Shown: positions 20,038 to 31,620 of the stretch, in pieces
How the letters are laid out: each line of letters opens with the position of its first letter
Numbering within the stretch: the first letter of the stretch is position 1
NCBI GenBank assembly: GCA_024449915.1
Contig: JAMZAV010002235.1
Coordinates: 62,001 to 126,000 of the forward strand
DNA length: 64,000 nt
Direction of reading: 5' to 3'
DNA from: Sweltsa coloradensis
Lineage: Eukaryota; Arthropoda; Insecta; Plecoptera; Chloroperlidae
The notes under the pieces: generated by a model
The model's input: the letters and a program-made list of their open reading frames with translations, nothing else
Told to the model about the DNA's origin: nothing
Databases searched by the model: none
Translations under genes and position numbers: made by a program

Positions 20038-22774
20038 TTGAGAGTTATTCTTGACACGTATAATTTTGATATATTTGCTTGCTGTGAAACATATCTAGAT
20101 GAGTCTGTTCAAGACGGTTTTATTTCTGTTGACAATTATAAAATGCTAAGATTTGATCGTGAAAGGATAGGGGGAGGGTTGGTTATTTATATTGCTGAGA
20201 AGTTCATGTCTAGTGTAATTGAGTGTAAAGTTAAATTTCCGATAGATGTTGAGTTGCAGTCAGTTAAATTCTGGCTTCCGAATGTAAAGCCAATGATTTT
20301 TACAGCAGTTTATAAAGCTCCACACGTAAAGTTAGAAGAATTTTCAGATTGTTTTGATAGTTTAGTAAATAGTTTAAAATTGGAAGCTAATGAATTGTTT
20401 TTTCTAGGTGATTTCAACATTGATTTGAGTAAGAAGACATTACCAGTAAATAATTTCAAATTTCTCACAAGATCACATGGATTGGTACAATTGATAAAGT
20501 CTGTTACTAGGGTTAACAATAGGTCAGCTACTTTAATCGATCATGTTTATGCAAATCACAATGAAAATATTATTCAGTCAGGTATTATAAGTGTAGGATT
20601 AAGTGATCATGAATTAATTTATTGTGTTCGTAAGATAATAAGCAAAAATTTTTCCTAAATTTGATTGGAAAATTGATTGGAAGCAAGTAGATGAAGATAT
20701 CTTAAGTGGTCCCATTAACCAAATTGGTATGGCGGTAAGTGCAGATGATAAATTAGAAATGTTTGTTAAAGTAGTCGTAGAACCTCTAAATGAGCATGCA
20801 CACCCCTTGAAATTAAGAGTTAAAGGTAAGCCAGCCCCATGGTTAACAGCAGAGATTAGGAAATCCATGCATAAAAGAGACCACTTGCGCAAAGAATTCA
20901 GAATTTTTAGAAGGCATTCAACGTGGGAGGAATACAAGAAAGTTAGAAATAAGGTAAATAATCAGATTCGTTTTTCTAAGCGTGAGCATTTTAAGTCTTC
21001 TTTTGATAATGATATTTCTTCAAAATCTTTATGGTCAGTTTATAATAAGTTGACAGGTAACAAAGTGAAAAAGAGTGTAGCAAAGCCTCATTGACAGAGA
21101 ATGGGGTATCCTACACGTCTAATCCTGACATTTGCTGTTTGTTACAGAAAAGTTTTGTTGTGAACGATGTAGATTTTTCCAGTGAAATTGGTAAGTTTAA
21201 AGATTTAAATAGAAAAGAAGCAGATGATCTCCCGCATGTAAAGGTAACTAATGAAGAAGTTGTTTCAGCAATTAAACGCCTTAAAATTAAAAGCTCGACA
21301 ACACTTCAAGAGATTCCATGCATAGTATTCAAGAAAGCGCATCAATAGTCGGATTATTGGCGTATCTAATTTCCCATTTCTTTCTTGTAGGTGATTTCCC
21401 AACACAGCTGAAATTGGCAAGGGTAGCACCTAATTATAAGGGTAAAGGTAAAAAGAGTGATAGGAATTCTTATCGACCTATATCAACTCTTCCAATTGTA
21501 GGGAAAATTATTGAAAATATTTTGCACAAGAGGTTATTACATGAAGTGGATGCATCTGAAGGTTTAAGTGAAAACCAACATGGTTTTAGGAAAGGTAGAT
21601 CAACGCAAAGTGCCCTTCTAGCATTTACAGATTTTATCTATAAAGGGATTGACAAGCGGAATGGTAAGGTTGGAGCTGTTTTTGTTGATCTTAGGAAAGC
21701 ATTTGATTCAGTACCTTTTTTACCTCTTTTAATAAAACTAAAAACCAGGTATAACATAAGTCCTTATTTGTTATCAATATTGGCGGATTATTTTTTAAAA
21801 AGAAAAATGTTTATCAATCTTGCAAAATATAGTTCAAAAGTATTCAATATATTTTGTGGAGTACCACAAGGATCAATATTAGGAACCCTTTTATTTATTC
21901 TTTACATAGATGATATATCTACTATAATGGGAGGAATCAATTATATTTTATATGCTGATGACTTGGTCTTTTATTTAGAAGGTGTGGATGTTGAAGAGAT
22001 CGTAAGACGTCTTCAAGAAGTTTTAAAGAGGATGGATGATTGGTTTAAAACTCAGGAACTTGATATTAATTATAGTAAAACAAATTTTATGATTTTTCAT
22101 AAGGCTAATGATAGAAGCATGAATGATATTCATTGACGTTGAATTGTAATGGTAAGCTAATTTCTAGAGTATATGAATTTAAATATCTTGGAGTTTTCTT
22201 AGATTGTAATTTAAATTTTAAGAAACATTATGAATATGTATGTAATAAAGTATCACCAGCAATAGGAATTATAAGTAGAATGAAGAGGTTTGTAACAGAG
22301 AGAATGTTGAGGTTACTTGTAGATTCTTATATTCACTCTATTATTGATTATTGTTTAGTGGTTTGGGCAGTAAGACCTTCTACCGAATATGTTGTACTTC
22401 AGAAGAGAATTGACCATCTGTTTGATTCAATTCCTATGAGCCAAGATTTACAATCTGATTGCTTCACGATTGAGGAAAGAATGAAATATAGCGTACTGGT
22501 AAATACATACAAAATATTGAAAGGTATGTATTCAGGTATTTTACCCAATATTTTTCAATTTGTTGATCGTGATAGAAATTCTATTCTTATAAACTCTTTG
22601 AAAGTTCCTAAATTAATTTCTGAATCATTAAGAAAGTCATTCTTGTACAGAGGAGTATCCTTTTGGAATTCAATTTCTTATGATATTAGAAGCCAGTTTA
22701 CTGAGCTAGGAATAGTACAATTTAAAAGTAAAATTGAAGCAATGATAATGAATCGAAGAACAAGGAAGAATTGA
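20038..22774 (+). pseudogene. LINE ORF2: AP-type endonuclease and reverse transcriptase, CR1 group
   Basis: Endonuclease (20,038-20,658): CCETYLDESV, FFLGDFNIDL and ISVGLSDHELIYCVRK give the catalytic E, D-x-N and SDH signatures. Reverse transcriptase (about 21,320-22,136): YRPISTLP, NQHGFRKGRSTQSAL, VFVDLRKAFDSV, GVPQGSILGTLLFILYIDD and LYADDLVFY, followed by a thumb-type domain with FKYLGVFLDCNLNFKKHYEY and SYIHSIIDYCLVVWA to 22,774. The frame changes four times (near 20,655, 21,092, 21,330 and 22,134), so the copy is dead, though few residues are lost. The endonuclease and thumb motifs fit the CR1/L2/Rex group better than Jockey. The true 5' start is uncertain. Confidence 0.85.
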
Positions 22775-23240
22775 TTTTTACTATTTATTTGTGGGGCAAT
22801 TGTCTCTGTGTTTATGTAATGTTAATTTATCTTCATATGTTCTTATTTATGATTTTGCTGTTCTCTTTGTTTGTTCATTATTGCTTTGATTTTGATGTAT
22901 TCAATGTATTTTCAATTGATATTTTTCTGCCTAGATTGTCTGGTTGCCGCCCACTGGTGGAACTTGCAACTTGAGTTAGGTGTCCTGTATCATTGCTGTG
23001 ATCAGTTTTTGACTTGAACAATTTTAAATAATTATATATCTGATATAATTATATATTAGAGTCAAGATCTTTTGCACTAAATTGTTATCAAGATTTGAAC
23101 GAAAGAATGATGGTTGAACACAAGAATGAAGATTCGCGTTCGGTGGTTTCTTCCGCGAAAGATTGATTACTCCCTGATTTGCTGTTCCTGATTTTTGGCA
23201 AACCTCATATTCGTTTGAGTGGGATCGTCTAATAAATCAG

Positions 23241-23358
23241 TTTTTTTTCTTTTCATTTTTCTTTTTTAATGTTTTTTTTTCTTTCTTTTTCTTTTTCTTT
23301 GTCTTTTTCTTTTTTTTTCCTTTTTTTCCCCCTTTCTTTTCTTTTCTTTTCATTCTAC
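23241..23358. repeat. T-rich (TTTCT)n low-complexity tract
   Basis: About 118 bases of TTTC/TTTTTC units, almost free of A and G, in the 3' region of the CR1-like LINE. Confidence 0.85.
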
Positions 23359-23548
23359 ACCCTTTTTTATTTTTGATTCATTCATTAAATGCATATAATA
23401 TATATATTTTTTTTATTTGTTACCAAAATTGTTGTGTTTTTGTGCATTGTTGTTGTAATGCTACTATTTCAAATATCTACGAAAATGTAGTTTATTGTTG
23501 TTTCTGCATCTATGTAATTAGATTTATTTAGTTGTCCTCCTTTGTAAA

Positions 23549-23668
23549 TACCAGCATAGGCCTGTCCTCCCCTTGTCCCCCCGCGCCATCCCTTACGTCC
23601 CTCCCTTCGTCTCGATTAGCCAAGTTGCATAAATATGAGACGTAAAGCAATATCCAATCAATCAATCA
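23549..23668 (+). mobile_element. SINE-1 3' piece after the LINE
   Basis: CCAGCATAGGCCTGTCC...TAAATATGAGACGTAAAGCAATATCCAATCAATCAATC, the 3' third of SINE-1 with the longest AATC tail in the window. Probably the other half of the copy begun at 19,860. Confidence 0.78.
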
Positions 23669-23744
23669 ACTATTTTATTTTGAAGCAAAGTCGCAAATTC
23701 AGTACACATTATTTTGTTGCCACATGAAACGCACATTCCTCACA

Positions 23745-25301
23745 CTAATGTACTGGTGCGCTCAGCTTACGTGCAGAAACACAACCCTCCACTGAAGAAG
23801 ATCGTGCTGGTTGCATCTGCGGCGTTGATGTAACAGCATTTTCCTTTTCTGAAGGTGAGCAGTGTTGAATAGGAATGGCATTTGGCATTGAATTTCTTGA
23901 ATTTTTTAAAAATTCAAGGACTTCACCAAGTTGACAAGTCAAGGTTTCAATTTGTTTCGCTTGTTGTTGCACAGTTTTAGACAACTGTTGTACCGTCTCC
24001 TGCAAAGCGTGGTTTTGTGCCAGAAGTTCTGCCTCTCTACTACTGGAGGACGAACTCTGTACTACGGAAGCAAATGAAACGAAAGAGGTTTCTGGCTGTG
24101 CCGAACCAATGCGCCGTCGAGCCTCAAGAGGGGAAATTTTTTCAGTGATTGATAATTCCAGGATTGCTTGTTCTTTTAACCACATTGGGCATGTGCGTAA
24201 CTGAGCAGAGTGTGGGCCCTTGCAGTTTACACAGCACGGCTTCTCCTGACATGGAGAGGAGTGAGCCGGCAAACTACAATTTGGACAAATTTCTTCTGAT
24301 GTGCATCTGGCCTGTGTGTGGCCAAGGCGTTGACACTTGAAACAACGGAGTGGGTTTGGTATATATGGACGGACTTTTAGACGGTAGAAAGCAATTTTGA
24401 CATCGGTAGGTAGCTGAGGTAGGGCAAATGATAATATCAGTGCAGGAGTCGGAGCAAGTGATCCGTTTTTCCTACTCTGAATCCTGGTCACTTCAACAAC
24501 TTTGTGATTGGCGAGGTATTCCTTTATTTCTTGTTCCGAACAATTCAATAAGTCAAAACACGATACCACTCCCTTACATACGTTTAGAGAGTGATGTCCA
24601 TCAACTGAAACCGGCAGAGAGCAGAGTGTTTTCACTTGCAGTAATATTTTTGATTGTTTCTCGGTTGCGCATTGGATCAACAAGGATCCATCACGCAACT
24701 TTTTAACAGAGGGCAAAGCCCCCAACATGTCTTCTAAAGTCTTTTCAATAAACAAGGGATTCACTTTGGAAAATGTTCTCCCTGATGGTTTGACTTCAAA
24801 TTCCAACTCGCAACCTTCTCGTGGTTTGGCCCTGAGGGGAGTTAATCTCCCTGAAACTAATGTGCGAGCTCTGGGTCGTCGTCGGGGAACTTTCCCCTTC
24901 CCTTTGACTACCTCTCCGACGACGACGACAATGACAACACGGACGGATGACACAGACGGAGACGACCACGACGTGGGGGAATCTCTGCCCTCCCCATATG
25001 CTTGTGGCTGGTTCTGACCAGCACAGGCCTGTCCTCCCCTTGTCCCCCCGCGTCATCCCTTACGTCCCTCCCTTCGTCTCGATTAGCCAAGTTGCATAAA
25101 TATGAGACGTAAAGCAATATCCAATCCAAATGGTTTGACTACAAGGTACAGGGGAGTGACAAACATACTATGGTTGTCATCGACCTGCACTTCCTCATCT
25201 GATGATGCTTCTTTGCGCTTTTTAGAGTTAATTCCTTTAGATAAATTTTTATTAGCCATAGAAGTAAGATTGCTTCGTCTACTGCGCTCCCCACCCTCCA
25301 T
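23745..25301 (-). pseudogene. Jockey-type LINE ORF1 (nucleic-acid-binding gag-like protein), split by a SINE-1
   Basis: The minus-strand N-terminus (ATG at 25,301, or 25,259 for MANKNLSKG) reads KKRKEASSDEEVQVDD to LYLVVKP. The frame continues left of the SINE-1 at 24,795 as SGRTFSKVNPLFIEKTLEDM. Then come a long RRM-like region and three zinc knuckles: CFKCQRLGHTQARC, CPNCSLPAHSSPC and CVNCKGPHSAQLRTCP. A Gln-rich coiled-coil segment (ALQETVQQLSKTVQQQAKQI) and a stop at 23,745 follow. This CCHC set is standard for Jockey/I-group ORF1, which coats element RNA. The open frame reading out of ORF1 into the SINE (to 24,953) is chance. No other lesion is visible. ORF2 is not next to it. Confidence 0.85.
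24796..25129 (+). mobile_element. SINE-1 copy f inserted in the LINE ORF1, 11-bp target duplication
   Basis: ATGGTTTGACT is repeated exactly at 24,785-24,795 and 25,130-25,140. The 334-bp insert runs from TCAAATTCCAACTCGC to GCAATATCCAATCCAA. Reading across one copy of the duplication restores the ORF1 frame with no residue lost. The insertion is therefore simple, precise and younger than any decay of ORF1. Confidence 0.93.
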
Positions 25302-25399
25302 GGAGCCTCAAATGGGACGTCGAAAACGGCGCCAGGGATACGCAATTGATATAGCAATTAAGCTAACCCAATGTGTGCAACAAATGTCGACACTTGCCG

Positions 25400-27140
25400 A
25401 TTGATACAGGTCGGGCTAAACCTGTACCACCCGTCTAGATGAAGCAGGGGCCAAAGCTGCGTGTGTTTCATAAAACCCTCAGGTTTCAAATGTAAACAAA
25501 TAAATTTTGTAAACTTAAACCCCCACCAGCCCAGGCCTCTTTGCCAGGTTGTCAGTGTGACTCATTAATAACTAAAATTTGTCAGAACACCCCCCCCCCC
25601 TCCTCTCCCCAACCCTAAAAATAATCGAAATGCAACCGAACAGGCAGATGAATGAAACGAGATGAATTCTACAAGCCTAGTAGTATCGAAATTTAAAAAA
25701 AAAGTCCGGCAGGGTTCATTATGGGGCTTTTCGACCCGAGCATCCATTGCTCTAGAATTAGAAGTGTTGTCTCATGTTGCACCTCCCAGGAAAAATCCTG
25801 GCGGCGGCCATGATTCATAGGATCACAAATCATATACAAGGCGTATATAAGCCCTCGCCTGTGGGCATGCACATGTGTGTAATTAATCAATAATACTCGC
25901 AATGTCGATCCACTGGCTCTCGACATAGAAAAACAGGTCTTCCATAGACCGTTCCTTGCGAACTGGTGCACCGCATCCAGGCCTTGCTCAATGTCCGTTA
26001 GTGGCAGTTACGGCAAGACCATTAGCATACGTATCGTTTTTTTTATACGCCACGATTGCTGCCTCAGAATTTCGCGGGACTTGGCATTTTTTCAATGCAC
26101 TGTAAAAAGAGAAATTGCAATATATATTGCATTTTAATGTGTTTTCCTTTGTGCGGGGTGTAGCGGCTTAGAATGAAGAAGATGGAGAATATCCTGTGAA
26201 GTGAATTAGTGATAAAACCAACATCAAATAAAACTAAAACTAAATTAACAAATCTTTGAACGGGCAGTGAGATCTGCCCCAAAACGTTGTATAATAATTA
26301 ATAAGGTCAGGTTAGATGTATGTACATGGAATTTCGGGTATACCGCCACTTAGATTATTAAGATCAAAAAGCCGTATACTTTAACATCTACTGGGCAGTA
26401 AAATCTCCACAAACATAATATGTAAGATGTCTTTTACTTCCATAAGAAATCGACAGTTTAAGTTAAGTCAATATGTGTCAAACTTTATTATTTCTGTGTA
26501 TTAATAATGAAAATGAATAATTTTGAACAACCAAAGTTAAACAATATACATACAATACGAATGACTCAGAATTTCAGCACGTTTTCACATGGGGCTACTT
26601 TATACTATGCTTTAATTAATTACAAGTTATTAATTAAATTTAAATTTTTTAATTTGTACAGTATTATTTTAATGATGTCCAATAATAGTTATTATCTGTA
26701 TGATTCTATCATTCACTTTTGACAATATTAGGTTGTCCCAGGTGACTGAATGCTATTTTTTACAAGCTATTCTTATTGAGGCCAAACCACCACCAATGTG
26801 CTTTGCTGATGGGACATATCATTGCAATATCTAGACTAATCATGTCACGTTTAAAATCCGTCTTCTCTTGTAAATACTGTTATTAGATAGAGCTAGTGGG
26901 CACATTGCTCGGTGTAATAAACATAACAGGCGAGAAATATTCTTTCCCAGTCTTAACGAACGAACAACAAACCTAGAATTTATTTGTTATAAAGTAACCT
27001 GTTGACGTTATCATGTATTGTCTTTGTCATTAGCATTAGAAGAAAATTAGTATAGAATATAGATACTTCAAAAAGTATTTTTTTTCACTGGTACGAATTC
27101 ATTCACGAAACATACTCCACAAAACACAAATGCACTGCCA
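25400..27140. other. No recognisable gene
   Basis: AT-rich, with scattered short ORFs without motifs and a poly-C run near 25,592. Nothing supportable. Confidence 0.5.
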
Positions 27141-27190
27141 CACTCATTCCTCATTAAAGTACATCAAATGGATTGAGATTGTCTGTCTTA

Positions 27191-27365
27191 CCTGTGAATA
27201 ATGGTACCAACAACCATGAATACTAGTTTGCGGCAAGACCTCATGAATGGCCTTACTCAAACCAGATTCGAAGTCGCACATGATACTTCGAACACACAGC
27301 TCTGGGTATAGCAGGAGCAAATAATCGAACATCTGCATGTACGCGGCTTTGGATTTTTTTGTCAT
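27191..27365 (-). pseudogene. Single exon of a Mutator-like (MULE) transposase
   Basis: The minus strand reads KKSKAAYMQMFDYLLLLYPEL, then CDFESGLSKAIHEVLPQ, then IHGCWYHYSQ. YP...I..DFE...A....P...I.GC.FH..Q is the middle of the MULE domain, where the second catalytic Asp (DFE) and the GC.FH motif sit. The exon ends in a consensus donor, CACAG|GTAAGA, at 27,191/27,190. A weak acceptor (ATGAG|TT) may lie just beyond 27,365. No other MULE exon is visible nearby, so it is an isolated exon of a transposon or of a transposase-derived host gene. Confidence 0.6.
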
Positions 27366-28000
27366 TAAAACAAAAATAACTCATGACTGAAAAATAATTT
27401 TGTTATTACTAGGCTATAAAATATTTGGTGTGCCACATTGATTCATCTCTGAGTTTGAGTATGCTCAGATCCATCAGTTAAAAAGTTTGTGCCATTGGCA
27501 GGGAAAAAGAAGGGCCAAGTTTATTACATTTGCGTACTATTTATTTATACATGTGACCCTTGACTGAATTATATGCAAACAAATTAAATTTGCGTTGTTA
27601 ATTATCTAGTGAGGGTCAAAGTTTGACCTTTTAAATTTCCCGCACATTTATTTTGAAACGGCCGCCTAGATAAAAGGCTTAATTCCCTTCTTTTACCAAA
27701 GTCTTAAGTTCATACAACAATGGCCAACAATAAACAACAATTGATGTCCTTTTCCAAGTATTGTAATCAACATTGTGTTATTACTTATTATCAATTAAAA
27801 TACAGTGAAGAGCTTACGTTGTGATATACTAAATGTTTAAAATAAAATATTAACCCATTGAGCCATGAGTAAATAAGGATTATTTTCACCCTACAGCAGC
27901 AGTTAAATAAGGGAATTTTAGGAAAAAAAATCAAAAATCAAAAATTGTAGTTTTTTTATGAAATAGTAATATATGCTTGATGTCAGGTTGGAAGGTATAT
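27366..28000. other. No recognisable feature
   Basis: AT-rich intergenic sequence with no ORF of note. Confidence 0.5.
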
Positions 28001-28029
28001 ACGAGAGCATTTAAACTAAACAACAGGTA

Positions 28030-29154
28030 GTGGCCATTTTCTTTGATTTGGAAAAGACTTATGATACGGCATGGAGATATGGCATTTTAAAAACTTTACA
28101 TACCTGGGGCTTTAAAGGGCACCTGCCAATTTTTATTTCAAACTTTTTATCTGAAAGAATTTTTAGAGTTCGAATTGGAAATATTTTATCTAGACCTTTT
28201 TATCAAGAGAACGGAGTTCCACAAGGATCAGTTTAAGTGTTGTATGTTTTGCTATATCTATCAACAGTATTACCTCACATATAAAAAAAGCCAGTCGAAT
28301 CATCACTTTTTGTAGATGATTTTTCCATTTACTTCCGAGCTTCGTATTTGAGTTCGATTGAACGTCAACTACAACTAAACATAAAGCGCCTTGAGAGATG
28401 GTCAGCTGAAACTGGATATAAATTCTCAATCACTAAAACCACATGTGTGCTATTTAGCCTTCGCCGTGGATTATTCCTTAATCCCGACCTGCACATGGAA
28501 AGCCATGCCTTACCATTTGCCAAAATTGCACGATTTTTGGGAATGTTATTTGATAAAAAGTTATCGTGGAAGCCCCATATCCAGCAGCTACGAACCAAGT
28601 GTTTAAAAGCTTTAAATATTCTACGAGTGCTAAGCAATACTAATTGGGGAGCTGATCGTACTACCTTGTTACATCTATATCGCTCCCTCATCCGCTCCAA
28701 GTTAGATTTTGCCAGTTTTATTTATGATTTGGCTAGGCCTTCTTATATTAAGACTTTGGATACAGTTCACCACACCGGTATAAGACTATCCACAGGAGCT
28801 TTTCGTACGAGCCCTATTCCCAGTCTTCTATGTGAGTCTGCAGAACCATCTTTGTCCTCTAGAAGAAAGTACCTAATGCTTAATTATATTGCCTCATTAA
28901 AAGGTTCCCCTACAAACCCAGCCTATAAAGCAGTTTTTGACCCTCCATTTCAAAATCGGTATGAAGTTCACATGAAGGCCTCAAGACCAGTGGGCATCCG
29001 CTCCCTGGAATTACTGCAAGCCTTAAACATAACACTTCCCCTTGTTTTCTACAAATCAAATGGGGCAATCCCACCTTGGACACTTAATAAACCATGTTGC
29101 ATAACACAGCTGACAAAATATAAAAAGGCAACCACATCAAGAGAGTGTAATTAA
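28030..29154 (+). pseudogene. Jockey-type LINE reverse transcriptase, 5'-truncated
   Basis: Starts inside the palm with VAIFFDLEKTYDTAWRYGIL, then NGVPQGSV. The frame breaks at 28,236-28,300, where an in-frame TAA interrupts, and resumes with SLFVDDFSIYF (FVDD in place of the usual FADD/YADD), RLERWSAETGYKFS and FLGMLFDKKLSWKPHI. A C-terminal domain follows (IRSKLDFASFIYDLARPSY; HHTGIRLSTGAFRTSPIPS) to a stop at 29,154. Endonuclease and fingers are missing, the normal result of aborted reverse transcription. It could belong to the same family as the ORF1 at 23,745, but no overlap exists to test that. Confidence 0.82.
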
Positions 29155-29159
29155 TAATA

Positions 29160-31290
29160 ACATATTCAGCGAGGGAGATTAAAACCCTACGAATCTAAAA
29201 AAGTAATTATCAAAGGACCAAGTTACGTGTGGTTCCAGGTTGCTATAGTCTAAAACGCGCTTCGGCATATCGGAAGTTTAGAGGTGAAGCGGCTTTAGCC
29301 ACACTGAGATCACTTTCAATATAGGAAATACATGTTAAAATCGTGGAAACGCGAAGTCTAAAGTGAAGTGTACTATCAGCCGATAATAATAAAGCTACGA
29401 GCAGTTCTCCGACAGAAAGTTACACGGGAAAGACGAGTTTCGGCGAAGCCACAGGTACGGTTGATCAGTTGAGCCAAGTGTTTCATTATCATTGATATTG
29501 CAATAGTTAGACAAGTGCCGGGAATAGATTAACTTTGAAGGTTAATTCTAACGTTTATTAAAAAGTTGGGCGACATTTACTATTCAATTTGCGAGTGAAT
29601 TATTAAAACTAAGGAATGAAAAGTGAATCGGGGAATCGAAAGAAGAGCTATTTTGCCGACTGGCGCTACCGAAATAAAGTTGGAAACTATCATATCTTAT
29701 GATATAAAAGCCAGGAATATGGGTCCTATTGATAAAATACGTAGAATTGATTGATGAACATTATTCAACATAATAAATTACTAAAAGTCCCCATTGGAAT
29801 ATTAAATGATTCATTTTATCTCACCGGGAATAAAAATGGCAATATTTTTTACAAATGGCGGACAGCTGCGCTAGAATGGCTTGTAGGCGAGATTTCGTGA
29901 CGTCAGAATAAGACTTTTGACCCTAGCTGTGATTGGCTACTGATATCAATCGAAATTAAATCGAATTCTTTATGATTATAAAGAAAGATGGCATGTTTAC
30001 ATATTGTCTCGCTATCTGTCAAAGTGCTATCTAACCGAATGAAGGACTGATCGAACATTTCTACGATTTATTGAAACGATTTATACTCACGAGGAACCAA
30101 TTAAGTGAGCTACAGTATTATGACAATAATATCAAGATAATTTAAGTTCGGAAATTGACAATCGTCAAGATAAGAAGATCTACGGAAGGATACTATCGTG
30201 GTAGGACAAGACCGGATCACAAGAGAATACTACTAGACTGGATCGTCATTGCGTGTTGATGGGGTAAAGCCGGACTGTTCTTCCACGGCATACGAGCGGG
30301 ATTCGATTTCGTTGAGCTGACGAGTGATGAAAATTTTAACACATTTTTAAAATGCCGATATGTTTAGGCCAAATATAACAAAAATTATCTTTAAAATCAC
30401 TTTTAAAATCTGTCCATATGACATCATAAGCATTAGTCATAAAAAACATGTATTCTCTAGACAGAACTCAGTACTGATTAGGTAGGCCACATGTTATGTA
30501 TTTCTCTCATTGAGAAACATCTGCTATTGACAGGAGAATACAGCCCAATCTATGAATTCGAGACTGCATTGTTGCTTCATAATTACTGATTCACAAGGAG
30601 TGGTGTTATTCTATAAGTTCCTTTCAGTGAGGTCACGTCCGTGTTTCGGTGGTCGTCTCAATTTTGGTGGGAGTGGTGAGTCTATGTTTTGTGTATGGAT
30701 GATAGGAATTCCCTAGCTAGGTTGAACAAGTCAGTATACACATTAGGTAGTGACAGGATTCTAAAAATAAATACTAGCGAAGGACAGGTTGTAGGGGCAG
30801 TCACGTTACATATTTATTTAAGTATGTCATTGAAGCTTACAAATATAATACGCTGACATTTCCAAATTTATCGGACATCACTGAGCTGAGAAAAAGGTAT
30901 ACATAATATGCACAGAAAAATACAGTTTTGAGATAAATGAGTTTTAATAAGAATAATAACCGATTTTACCAAATGCGGTCTTTAGGCCATGCATAAACGG
31001 CTGCAGCCTCTTCTCCCAAAAAGAAAATTAGTTGAAAATTAACCATTAACATATGAGGATATTACCACATTATATACTAATGTTGTATGGTATTACCTAA
31101 TAGTATATTAATGGTATTAATATTTTTGTTTTGTGGAACATGTTTATTTGTCAATAGTCTCCTTAATCCATTAAAAATTATTTTCTTTCTACAAAGCTTA
31201 TATTAGCCCCTATCTGGTATCAAATTTTGCAAAGGAAATTTCGCCCGATGTGACATTTCTAGGTAGTGTAGGGCATGTGAAGTGAATGTG
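29160..31290. other. No recognisable gene
   Basis: About 2.1 kb with no ORF, repeat boundary or RNA gene that I can support. Confidence 0.5.
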
Positions 31291-31351
31291 ATATGTTGCC
31301 CGACCCCAAAGTATTAAAATATCATGTCTTCATTATTAAACTTTATCTGGG

Positions 31352-31620
31352 GCCTCGGGTCCCTCGGGTGGTGGGGAGCGGTAAAATCACCGTAGCGCAC
31401 CATGTACGAGTCGGGGGCAGCTGTGGCTGGAGCCTGGCTCCTCGGGTCCCTCGGGTGATGGGGACCGGTAAAATCACCGTAGCGCACCATGTATGAGTCG
31501 GGGGCGGCTGTGGCTGGAGCCCGGCTCCTCGGGTGATGGGGACCGGTAATATCACCGTAGCGCACCATGTACGAGTCGGGGGGTGCTGTAGTTAGGGCTC
31601 GGGTCCTCGGGTTCCGACCT
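31352..31620. repeat. ~87-bp GC-rich tandem repeat, three units
   Basis: Units share CTCGGGT(CCCTCGGGT), GGTGGGGA(C/G)CGGTAA, ATCACCGTAGCGCACC and ATGTA(C/T)GAGTCGGGGG. The ATGTA anchor falls at 31,402, 31,489 and 31,566, giving steps of 87 and 77. The third unit lost one 10-bp GTCCCTCGGG sub-repeat. A degenerate partial unit follows to about 31,620. GC content is far above the flanks. Overlapping open frames on both strands follow from the repeat and are not genes. Confidence 0.85.

Larger units (their letters stand above)
19993..23548 (+). mobile_element. CR1-like LINE inserted in SINE-1 sequence
   Basis: An AT-rich 3.6-kb unit between a SINE-1 5' piece ending ...GACAATGA and a SINE-1 3' piece starting CCAGCATAGGCC. 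It contains an endonuclease and a reverse transcriptase in order, then a ~770 bp 3' region with a T-rich microsatellite. About 110 bp of the SINE-1 consensus between the two pieces are missing, as if the insertion deleted part of the target. No poly(A) tail or target duplication is clear. The composition, much richer in AT than the SINE-1 sequence around it, marks the unit well. Confidence 0.7.

Noticed and set aside
23745..24953. A 402-codon ORF taken as one gene
   Set aside because: Its first ~55 codons are SINE-1 sequence inserted with an 11-bp target duplication. The real ORF1 start lies on the other side of the SINE.
31293..31568. Tandem-repeat protein on either strand
   Set aside because: The 87-bp unit is open in several frames because of composition, and the third unit loses 10 bp, which shifts the frame.
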